From positions 27,458,378 through 27,522,377 of the forward strand of contig JAKGHH010000008.1 in the NCBI GenBank assembly GCA_022828595.1: a DNA stretch of 64,000 bases, written 5' to 3'. Made by a program: the position numbers and the translations under genes. Source of the DNA: Nelumbo lutea (taxonomy: Eukaryota; Streptophyta; Magnoliopsida; Proteales; Nelumbonaceae). Below are positions 55,677 through 64,000 of this stretch, in pieces; within the stretch, counting starts at the first letter, position 1, and the number at the start of each line of letters is the position of its first letter. A model generated the notes under the pieces. The model made no database searches, had not been told where the DNA came from, and saw only the letters and a list, made by a program, of their open reading frames with translations.

Positions 55677-56562
55677 TCAGTACAACCGTTCGTCTATCAT
55701 GACGTATTTGGTTGCCTGGCGCTCTACCCTTCTGGTGATATTGCGATCTGCAGGGAGGGTCCCATGTAGCAGGAAGCTCGTGAACGGGTCAAACCAGCTC
55801 GGCTTTACTTGAACGATAGGAGCGACCTCCTCTGCCCCCCCGAGAATGCTAGGCCGAGGCAGGTTTTCTTTGTACATGATTCTCATGGAGTTATCACTGG
55901 TGCTAGCTAACCAGGACAGGGCATTGGCCTCAGCATTTTCAGACCTTGGGACTTGCCTGATGAAGTGTGACTGGAAGTTGGGCAGAGCCCCTCTCACTTT
56001 GACCAAGTAAACAACCATAGTCAATTTGCAAGCTTCATATTCTCCTTTGACCTGATTGACCACGAGCTGGGATTCGTTGCAGATGATAATGTGCTTGGCT
56101 TTCATTTCTTTGGCTAGAGCTAGCCCGGCTATCAATGCTTCGTACTTTGCTTTTTTGTTGGATGCCACGAACTCAAAGCGGTGTGTACTCCAGTTTCGTG
56201 CCACTTGGGCCGTGCTGAACTATTCCGGATCCGCTGCCCTGCTGGTTCAAGGAGCCTTCTGCGCGAAGGATCCAAGGCTCCTCATCCCAGTTCGCTCTTG
56301 GCCTAACTAGGAGAGATGCCACACTAGCTGCTACCTCACGGTGCTCGAACTCAACCGGCCTGGGAGCTCCGAGCTCGCCCGAGCTGGGGGCCTCGTGCTT
56401 AACCGGCTTGGGGACTTCGGAGCTAAAAGTGCACTCCGCAACGAAATTCACTAAGGCTTGGGCCTTAATATCAGTTTGTGGTTTATATTGGAGGTCGTAC
56501 TCGCTGAGCTGAAAGTACGACGAAAGTGCACTCCGTACTCGCTGAGCTGAAAGTACGGACAA
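55677..56562 (-). pseudogene. Tat element B second RNase H region
   Basis: Two long overlapping open parts: the upstream part (56562-56173) with LSEYDLQYKPQTDIKAQALV and NFVAECTFSSE, then LNQQGSGSGIVQHGP; and the downstream part (56204-55677) with FVASNKKAKYEALIAGLALA and NESQLVVNQVKGEYEA. Complete aRNH motif order with a frame change between them near 56190. 55501-55640 is the remaining start of the integrase after the 1.3-kb deletion. Confidence 0.82.
56497..56557. repeat. Filler DNA at a deletion in element B
   Basis: GTACTCGCTGAGCTGAAAGT plus ACG occurs at 56497-56519 and again at 56535-56557, separated by ACGAAAGTGCACTCC, itself like AAAAGTGCACTCCGC at about 56426. Copy A has a single GTACTCGCTGAGCT followed by 110 bp missing here. 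Confidence 0.75.
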
Positions 56563-56630
56563 AACTTTCGGGCTGCAACGACTAGTGCGTACGCCAATTT
56601 TTTTATCTCTGGGTATCTCGTTTCTGCTCC

Positions 56631-57509
56631 CTACAACACTTTACTAACATAGTAGATAGGTCGTTGGACCCGATCTACTTCCTTTATTAGTACCGAGCTG
56701 ACCACTTCATCACTTGCCGAGAGGTACAACTCTAAAACATCGCCCTCATCGGGCCGGGTTAAGATCGGCATGCCAGCGAGGTGCTTTTTGAGCTCGTCGA
56801 ATACGAGCTGACAATCTTGGGTCCATTCAAACCCTTTGCTTTTAATTGCTTTAAAGAAAGGTAGGCAGCAATCTACCGACTTGGACATGAAGTGGCTCAG
56901 GGTGGCTTTTCGACCATTCAGCCTCTGAACCTCCTTCATTTTTCGGGGTGGTCTCATATCTAGGATGACCTTTATTTTGTCCGAGTTGGCCTCAATGCCG
57001 CGCTGGTTCACAAAATAACCCAGGAATTTACCTGAGGTGACTTCAAAGACACACTTATTTGGGTTCAACTTCATATTGAATCTACGCAGGATTTCAAAAA
57101 CTAAATTCAAGTCTTGTACTAAATCACATGAGAATTGGGTTTTGACGACCACATCGTCTACATAACATTCTACTTTTTGGCCAATCAATAGCTCAAACAG
57201 TTTGTTTATAAGTCTTTGAAAGGTCGCCCCAGCATTCTTTAGCCCGAAGGGCATGGCCTTGTAACAGTACAGGCCGAGCTCGGTTATGAATGTAGTTTTC
57301 TCTTCATCAGCAGGGTCCATCCTGATCTGATTATAGCCCAAGTAGGCATCTAGAAAGATCAACAACTCATGCCCCAAGGTTGCGTCCACCAGACGGTCGA
57401 TCCTGGGAAGTGGGAAGCAGTCCTTTGGGCAAACTCGATTCAGGTCGGTGTAGTCGATGCACATGCGCCATTTACCGTTAGCCTTTTTCACTAGAACGGG
57501 ATTGGCCAC
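56631..57509 (-). pseudogene. Tat element B reverse transcriptase and RNase H start (292 codons open)
   Basis: The longest intact retroelement frame in the window. RT: NPVLVKKANGKWRMCIDYTD, CPKDCFPLPRIDRLVDAT, FLDAYLGYNQIRMDPADE, MPFGLKNAGATFQRLINKLF and catalytic YVDD. It continues through FLGYFVNQRGIEAN into RNase H (FKAIKSKGFEWTQDC, DEGDVLELYLSASDEVVSSV, YYVSKVL) before the stop. The catalytic residues are all in place, but flanking parts of the polyprotein are broken, so it is still a remnant. Confidence 0.87.
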
Positions 57510-57840
57510 CTAGCTCGGGTAATGGACTTCCCTGATAAATTTGGCTGCAAGGAGCTTCCCGACCTCCTCATCGACTGCCCTCTATCGCTCTGGGGCTAGG
57601 TTATGTTTCTTCTGTCTAACGGGCCACCAATCTGAAGAGTTCGGGCTGGGTCTTCCGCCGAGGTCGGGATGGAGTCGGTCTCTTCTGTAGGCGCATATCA
57701 CTCCTCGCTTTGCTCCGTAGGTCACTCCAACTCGAGGTCATTGGCCACCTTGGTTTTTCCCTTAAGGGCGGCGACGTAGCATTTGCAAGACTCAAGTTGG
57801 TCACCTCGTGCTACCCCGATGCCGAAGTCCATGGGGAACT

Positions 57841-58638
57841 TCATGGCCAAGTGGTGGACACCACAGCCCATAAGGCAAGGGTAATCAGCCGACCTACTAT
57901 GGCATTATACAGGGAGGGGGTTGCGACCATCAAGAAGTTGCAGTTGAGCCTCACTATGCTAGGCCAGGTGCTGACTTCCACAGGTATTGTTACCCTTCCC
58001 AGGGGCCGAACTTCCTCTCCGCTGAAGCCTACCAAGGGAGTGTTTGTGGGCTTTAGGTCGCACTCTTGAAGCTGGAGTTAATCAAAGGCCACTTTGAAGA
58101 GGATGTCTGCAGAGCTGCCCGAATCGACAAGGATGCGCCTAACTTCAAAGTCATTGTTCTTCATCTTTATGACGAGCGTGTCATCGTGGGGATAGTGGAT
58201 CCCACGCACGTCATCCTCTATGAAGAAGATTGGGTCTTCTGTCCTTGGTCGCTTCGGAGGGTTCCGCTCTTCCATGCCGGTCTCGCGAGCTGATGCGCGA
58301 GCTACTACTGAGGTGCAGCCTGCCACAATTGAACCTCCGACTATGACATGGATGGTCCCCCGAACTGGTCTCTCTTTGGGGGGTTGCTTCTGTGGCTGTT
58401 CCACTTAACTGCTGGACTCAAGAGCGTCTCTATTTTGATCCCCTTGTCGACCTGCTTTATTACTATTATTATTACTTTGTACAAAATTTCTCAAATATCC
58501 GCGACGGATGTGTTCGTCTATCTCATCGCAGAGGTTTTTACAACTTTCGGTACTATGACCGTGATCTTTATGAAAGCTACAATACAAATTTTTATTCCTG
58601 GCGCTAGGGTCGGCCTTCAGCGGAGGTGGCCACTTCAC
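57841..58638 (-). pseudogene. Tat element B zinc knuckle and protease
   Basis: LYCSFHKDHGHSTESCKNLC, IDEHIRRGYLRNFV, then VDSGSSADILF (DSG catalytic) and VSTWPSIVRLNCNFLMVATP with AIVGRLIT. One TAA separates the knuckle part from the protease. Confidence 0.8.
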
Positions 58639-58791
58639 GTATAGAGCATCCTTGATCGCAATGAGGATCTCGGCCCACTTTGTGTTGAGGGGTGTTTAGT
58701 CCCTTTCTGCTGTGGGAGCTCAGAAGGGCTAGACTGGCCTTGCTCCCTGAGCTGTGTCCTTCTTCTTCCTGATGTCACCTTGAGACGGGGG

Positions 58792-59462
58792 TTATGGCTC
58801 CCTCTTTCTTTTTTCTGGGTCCTGCTCGCCCTTCTGGTTGATTTCCTCCTCTGTCCCTATGAACCGATACGCGAGCTTAAGGAACTCGATCACGGTCTTG
58901 GGTTGGTTGACAACTATGTGCCACTTGAACTCTTTGTGGGTGATACCTCGCTTGCCTGCTGTGAGCCGAACTATAGGATCCAGGTTGGGTATTTGCAAAC
59001 AAGTGTCATTGAACTGCTTGATGTAGCTCCGGATGGACTCCGCTTCCTTTTGCACTATGCCGACGCGGCTCTCCTGAGTTTGCAGACACCTTTTGCTGGT
59101 GACGAAGTGAGAGGTGAAAACTTGCATGAACTGCACCCAACTTCTTATCGAGCCAGGCGCGAGGTTTCGGTACTAGGTGCGGGCTACTCCTCTGAAGGTG
59201 GTGGAAAAGCCACGCACATGTAGGACTCGCTGGCTCTTGCTAGGTGCATCTGGGACTAGAAGGTGTTCACATGGTCATTTGGATCGAAAGACCCATCGTA
59301 CTTATCCAGAGGAGGGAGCTTAAAGTCCCTTGGCATGGGGACAACAAGGAGTTCTAGAGGTAACGGGGAGGAAACTGAGAGGAGAGGGGTAGCTTTCACT
59401 TCACCTGAGCATACCTCCTCTTTTCGGAGTATTCCCACAGACGGCACCAAATGATGTGACAC
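58792..59462 (-). pseudogene. Tat element B gag
   Basis: Same as 19036-19769, including the TAG after HVNTF. The last part (58792-58860) differs from A at several sites while the rest is identical. Confidence 0.8.
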
Positions 59463-60354
59463 GATCCAGGCACTCCTAGCTGGCTGCTGATTGGCTCCTT
59501 GCTGGCAACGGACGACACCTGAGAAGAGGAAAAAGAAGAATTCCTGGGGATTTTCCCAGCGGGAATACTCCGAAGCTTAAGTTAGAACGCTGGAGGGGAG
59601 GAAAAGAGTGTAAAAGGCTAAGAGTGTGGGCTGCGCTAGATCACTGTGCTCGTGAGACTAGCTGTGAGCAAGTAAGATAATACAAGTTCAGATGAAATTT
59701 TCAGAGTGAGTGAATGTGTGTCTCCCCTTCGTCTAAAAGGATTTTATAGGGCGTTCTTGTCAAATCGGGCGTAACTGCCACTGGGCTCCTGTCGCAGCCG
59801 TTACCTGCTTGGTCTACGCAGGTGATCGTTATAGTGTACTATCCGCTCGGCTGAGTGACACGTCCCAAAGGGGCAGGCACACCTCCATTTGTCGAGAGAC
59901 GTGGGTGCAGACTATCGATAGGACAAGGACTGCGCTGCCAGTTAGGAGGCGTTAGCACAGTCTAACTGGCACGGTCTTGTCAAATGGAAGCTTCTTGAGA
60001 GCATCACATCACTCAGTCACAAGTTACTTCGTAGCGAGGTATCCTTGCCGCGAGCTACTTTGTAGCAAGCTCTTAGGGGTATTTCGAGGTGACCCTCATC
60101 AAGGTTGGTCTTTGGGGCAGTTCTTCTACCCATGTGCTGGAGCGAGCTATTTTCCCTAGCTCGCGAGCTGAAATAGTCTTGGAGTATTCCCTTCTCAGTA
60201 GCTCGGGGGACCTGGAAGCGAGCTCTGACATAGCGAGCTGCTCCACAGGCTCGTTACTTAGTTGTAGTTAGGCCATGATGCTGAGTTGTTGCTTGTGCTG
60301 AGTCAGGTCCACGTGTCATCGTCTCAGCAGGTCGGGTCAAATCATCCTCCATCA
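59452..60354 (-). repeat. LTR of Tat element B (903 bp)
   Basis: TGATGTGACACG to CCTCCATCA. It differs from the LTR of element A by one G in a G-run (near 60207). The partner LTR is absent. Confidence 0.85.
59742..59749 (-). promoter_or_regulatory. Putative TATA box in LTR B
   Basis: Minus strand CTATAAAA, counterpart of 20049-20056. Confidence 0.5.
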
Positions 60355-61560
60355 CTTGGGTTTTGGGTTATAGATTAACGGGGAAATTTTGGTATATTGC
60401 AAAATGGATCGAATATAATGAAGGAAAAAGTGCTAAATTTACGCTGCCTATTAGTCAAGCTACCGTTATCTCACTGACATGGTGAGTTTTGGACGTTTTG
60501 AAAGTTGTGGTGAGTTTAAGAGAGTTGAGAAAAAGTGATTGTGGTTTTTGGACAATTTTCCTTTAAAAATGATTCGGAACCGTCATTCTAGTCACTGGTT
60601 TCCAAATTAACCGTTCTAGCCACTGGATGAAATGCACATTATTTAGGACATGTGTCACACAGCTATTACGTGTTCACTCATTTTACTTACCTAACATAAC
60701 TACTACACCCGGACCCATTTCATTCATAAATCATATTTAGTACATGCCTGAGAAATTCCATATAATAGAAATTGGATAATGCACACCAAATTACAAAGTA
60801 GGGATAACAACTTTCCTTATCCCCCCACCAGGTACTTGGCCTTGGCCTCCAAGGAACTTGCAACGGCCGGCCAATGATACGATACCAAGTCATGTTTGAT
60901 CAGTTAAACATATTCTCCCAACTTGGGCTCCCCAAATATTTCTGCTCATACTTTCTAAGCCAAGGGTCAATTCCGCACCATGGGCTAATGTTGATCAAAG
61001 CCTAGTTGCATACTATATGCCACAGCCTAATCCAACTCTACCAACCTTGAGACTTCATTTGTTGGGTTTAGGGCCTTAACAGCAGGAACCCCACCCACGT
61101 AAGTTTGTAGGTGGAGACTTAACTAATGCAGCAATTTAGAATCCTAATAATGCAAATCAAAATTATTTTCTGTCCTTGCGTTGCAAAAATCCTGTTTATA
61201 TTACCTAAACAAGAAGGTTTTCAGACCAGTCCTATTCAACTACTACAACTTACCGTTGATTTAGGATAGGAAACGGTCACCGAGTTTCAAATTTAACAAA
61301 ATACAATGGCAGTATTTTGTGACCCAAGTAATTAAAGAAAAAAAAAAAAAAAGTGAACTCTTTCCACGTACCGTCCGTCCGATTGGAATTTTGAGCTTGG
61401 GTCCCATGACCACTTTTAACGCTGTCGTGTTGAAAGTGGACTCTTTACTCTTTTCTTATTAGTAATTCAAGAACAAGTAGGAAATCCAGTTTGGGAATTA
61501 GAAATAGAAACTTCTAATTCAAGAACTAGCTATCGTCTTCCAGTTTTACACTCTTATTGC
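60355..61560. other. Upstream region of RING gene B
   Basis: Counterpart of 20661-21860; nothing coding. Confidence 0.6.
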
Positions 61561-61561
61561 A

Positions 61562-61570
61562 TTATAAAAA
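61562..61570 (+). promoter_or_regulatory. Putative TATA box of RING gene B
   Basis: TTATAAAAA, counterpart of 21868-21876. Confidence 0.5.
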
Positions 61571-61972
61571 CAAACCCAGTAGCTTTCGTCTCCCATGTTG
61601 TCATTCACATCATCAATACTCGCACACCAATTTCTGCTTAATTTTCCACTCTTCTTCCAGTTCGAGTTTTTGATTCACTACTCAATCTTCATTCCAGCCT
61701 TCAAGATGCCATTCATGAAGTTGTCTGCTTATATGCTCTCTTAGAAGCCATGGGACCAAAATGGCTTCGATAGGTTCGCCATCGAAATCCAGTTTTTAAA
61801 GACTACCACCTGGCTTCTGCAATCGGGGGATGACGAAGGAGACGATGCTCATGCATTAGCGAGGACGATTGAGGTGGTGGGTCCCACAATCACCAAGAGC
61901 TTCAGGTTCAATACTCGCTCCTTACTATCCGACCTCTATTGTCCAAGGTTGGTTTCTTACATTCTTTCCGAG

Positions 61973-62419
61973 ATGGGCTTGTCTGAGCAGGCGAATGAGA
62001 TCCTGGAACCAACCATTTCTCCATTTGCCCGAGAGGTGGCCCTTGCTGTTTCTAATGGAGACCCCATTGCGCTTGCTTCCGTCCATATATTCCAGACGCT
62101 CGCTCAACGGTACGACGAAAATGCTGCCATAGCCGCAGCTTCCGTGGAATCAATGGATGCCGGCAATGGTGGGTTCGGAGCTGTCCCTGCGTCTGCGTCC
62201 GCCATTGAAGCGTTGGAAGTGGCGAGACTCGACGTCGATGGTGGTGGTGTGGGTTCCACTTCCACCATAAATTGTGCCATCTGTTTGGAAGAGCTTCCGA
62301 TCGGGTCGCAGATCACTCGCATGCCTTGCTCGCATGTCTATCATGGAGGTTGCATTTCTAAATGGTTGCAGCCGAGCAACTTGTGTCCGTTGTGTCGTTA
62401 TGAGATGCCTAAAGTTTGA
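61973..62419 (+). CDS. RING-H2 E3 ubiquitin ligase-like protein, copy B (5' end uncertain)
   Basis: Identical in protein to 22279-22725: a 148-residue product from the first in-frame ATG, with RING-H2 ligands C101, C104, C119, H121, H124, C127, C138 and C141. The open frame reaches up to 61745, closed by the same TAG at 61742-61744. One base differs upstream (GCCATCGAAATCC against GCCATCGATATCC, about 61787). It sits at the same distance from a Tat LTR and foldback MITEs as copy A. If transcribed, both copies would give the same protein; the absence of coding differences fits either a very recent origin or an assembly duplicate. Confidence 0.65.
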   Translation: MGLSEQANEILEPTISPFAREVALAVSNGDPIALASVHIFQTLAQRYDENAAIAAASVESMDAGNGGFGAVPASASAIEALEVARLDVDGGGVGSTSTINCAICLEELPIGSQITRMPCSHVYHGGCISKWLQPSNLCPLCRYEMPKV

Positions 62420-62837
62420 TTAATTGACACAGTTTGATTGTATATTGGTTTCTGAATTTATGCTTATTTGTTTCATCTGATGAACACAGTTTTACAATTT
62501 TATTCTATTCTGGAATTTAATTTATTTATTTGATCGATGGTTTAGCGACAATCAATAGTTATTATACAAAATTGCTAATGATGGTATTTGTTCAAACAAT
62601 AAGGCTATGTTTTGCTTGAGCTATCAAGTCTCGATCTGTTGCTCATCAAGTTGTGTGCAATATGGGCTACGTAACCGGTTATGAGTGACAAAACGTCAGT
62701 GTAGTGTTCAATACAATAAGTGTGGGTCCCATGCATGTGCTTACGTAGCCCATTGCATAGCGTGGTGACCATCTGATTTCGCCTGTCAGCTACCCAAGGT
62801 GTCAAAATCGAACCCTAATTTCCTACTATGACAATTG

Positions 62838-63162
62838 TACCCACACCTACCCACAAGACATCACAGCCACACATGAGAAACATCTAATGCTCTTATGAGA
62901 TAACATCTCCTCCCCACAAAAGATTACCCCACAACACCCCATAATGCATCCTTGCCGTGTATTGAGAACATCTCTCGAAGATATATCCGAATTGATAATG
63001 TCATCATCAAAAGATATTCTCAACACACGGCATGGATGTGCTATGGGGTGTGTGGGGCAACCCCTTGTGGGGAGGAGATGTAAAATCTGCTCTTACATGT
63101 TATTAAGCATGGGGAGATATTTTCAATGCATAAAGAAAGTGTTTTGTGGGTAGGTGTGGGTA
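62838..63162. mobile_element. Foldback MITE 3, copy B
   Basis: Same 19-bp perfect terminal inverted repeats (62838-62856 and 63144-63162) and inner 16-bp pair as 23145-23469. Single-base indels near 62880 and 62985. Confidence 0.8.
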
Positions 63163-63475
63163 AAGTTCTTGTGGTTAAAAGATCTTGAGCTAGTGTCTTT
63201 TACAAAATGACAATTGAATTAAATAATAACAAGGTGCCAAATTGCCTAACTGGTAATATCTCTCTCTGGTTGTAGTAGAGATGTTGCAATAGAATCTGGC
63301 ATAAGCATGTGAATAAATCCAACCATAATGTTTTTACTCAATGGTGATCATTCGATCAAAGCAATAAAATGAACCATGTAATTGTCACGTCATATTTACA
63401 AAAGTGAACCATGTGGCCATGTTGGGACGAGTTTGGCTTCAATCAATGTAAGCCGGTGCTCACACCATTCAAATA

Positions 63476-63574
63476 ACCTTTTGCAACATGCATTAGAAAT
63501 ATCTTCCCATAAATTAAATCTCATAAGTTTAGAGATATTCTCAATGCAACCCTATAAAGACTTTTTGAATGGGC
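63476..63574. repeat. Foldback element 4, copy B
   Basis: Counterpart of 23782-23880. Confidence 0.5.
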
Positions 63575-64000
63575 TTTAAGCCCAACTCGGTTGGGACTTG
63601 GAAAGCTATAAAAATATTGTGCTCTACAACCCAATGAAACGTAACTATAATCAATTAATCATTAACCAAACATCCGTGGCCTGAGTTTTCACGAAATGGC
63701 ATTTAGAAGGTTGCACATAAGAGGTAGAGAGAGATTGGAAATTTTTTTTTAAAAATCCAAATTGAACTTGGAGATAGAAGGGTGGGTCAAATTCAGCTTA
63801 TTGTGCCTGATAATTAAGGTGGGGTTAGATAACACTTTTTAGACCTCTAAAGTCTGAAAATGTTACTTTTCAAATGCCACCTGTGTTTGAATATGAAAGG
63901 ATGATCTGGAATGTATATTCAGATATGAAATTCTAAGACTGCGGCCCAACACTTAATGCATTTAGAAGCATTTTAGATCTAGAGCAAAGTCAAAATGCCC
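63575..64000. other. R4 start, cut by the window end
   Basis: Counterpart of 23881-24306, including the start of the R4 block (TTTTCACGAAATGGC). No gene. Confidence 0.6.

Larger units (their letters stand above)
53271..60354 (-). mobile_element. Tat-lineage Ty3/gypsy element B
   Basis: The same insertion as element A (same R3 junction on the left, same flank after the LTR), so it was copied with the block and did not insert separately. It lacks the integrase, the 104-bp array and about 110 bp between the two RNase H regions. RT and the antisense exon 1 are better preserved than in A. Confidence 0.88.
51498..64000. repeat. Large duplicated block, copy B (cut by window end)
   Basis: Collinear with 9630-24310. 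It starts at AAAGGCTTGGGTCATAT. Shorter by the segments listed for copy A. From about 58870 to the end the two copies are almost identical (offset about 39694). Confidence 0.9.

Overview
This window looks like nuclear DNA from a flowering plant. It is AT-rich with GT-AG introns and is dominated by decayed LTR retrotransposons of the plant Tat, chromovirus and Copia groups. It also holds hAT-type and foldback MITEs and fragments of plant gene families: INDETERMINATE DOMAIN zinc-finger, AUX/LAX auxin carrier and RING-H2 ligase. There is no operon structure, CRISPR array, rRNA or recognisable tRNA. A run of exactly 100 N (44008-44107) marks a scaffold join.

Layout, left contig: 1-688 is a copy of an unknown repeat (here R1), fused at about 689 to a 5'-truncated Tat-type gypsy polyprotein that stops at 3217. 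3219-5735 is a block with the first two exons of an IDD zinc-finger gene and a well-bounded hAT MITE. 7384-8584 is a second R1 copy. 9630-24310 is a large block. In it a Tat element on the minus strand (12168-20660, one LTR left) carries an antisense, apparently spliced ORF, followed by a small RING-H2 gene and foldback MITEs. 23985-31540 is a related but older copy of the same surroundings, with an AUX/LAX fragment and a decayed RING paralogue. 32433-35400 repeats the IDD block. 35400-41260 repeats the 23985-25260 sequence, split by a chromovirus element (36360-40854) with 5-bp target duplications. 41260-44007 is AT-rich, rich in small indels, and runs into the gap.

Right contig: a Copia gag-integrase fragment (44190-45950), an LTR-like sequence (45973-46915), a third R1 copy fused to the second copy of the 5'-truncated Tat element (47045-51495), then 51498-64000. 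That last stretch is a second copy of 9630-24310, with its own Tat element, antisense ORF and RING-H2 gene.

The genes do not form a pathway. The only candidate host genes are the two nearly identical RING-H2 ORFs, and their 5' ends look damaged. The main story is structural: nested duplications, shared chimeric junctions, stop codons typical of methylated-cytosine decay, and an abrupt change in divergence inside the large duplication that could be recent gene conversion or an assembly artefact. All similarity statements come from reading the sequence by eye; no alignment or database search was run.
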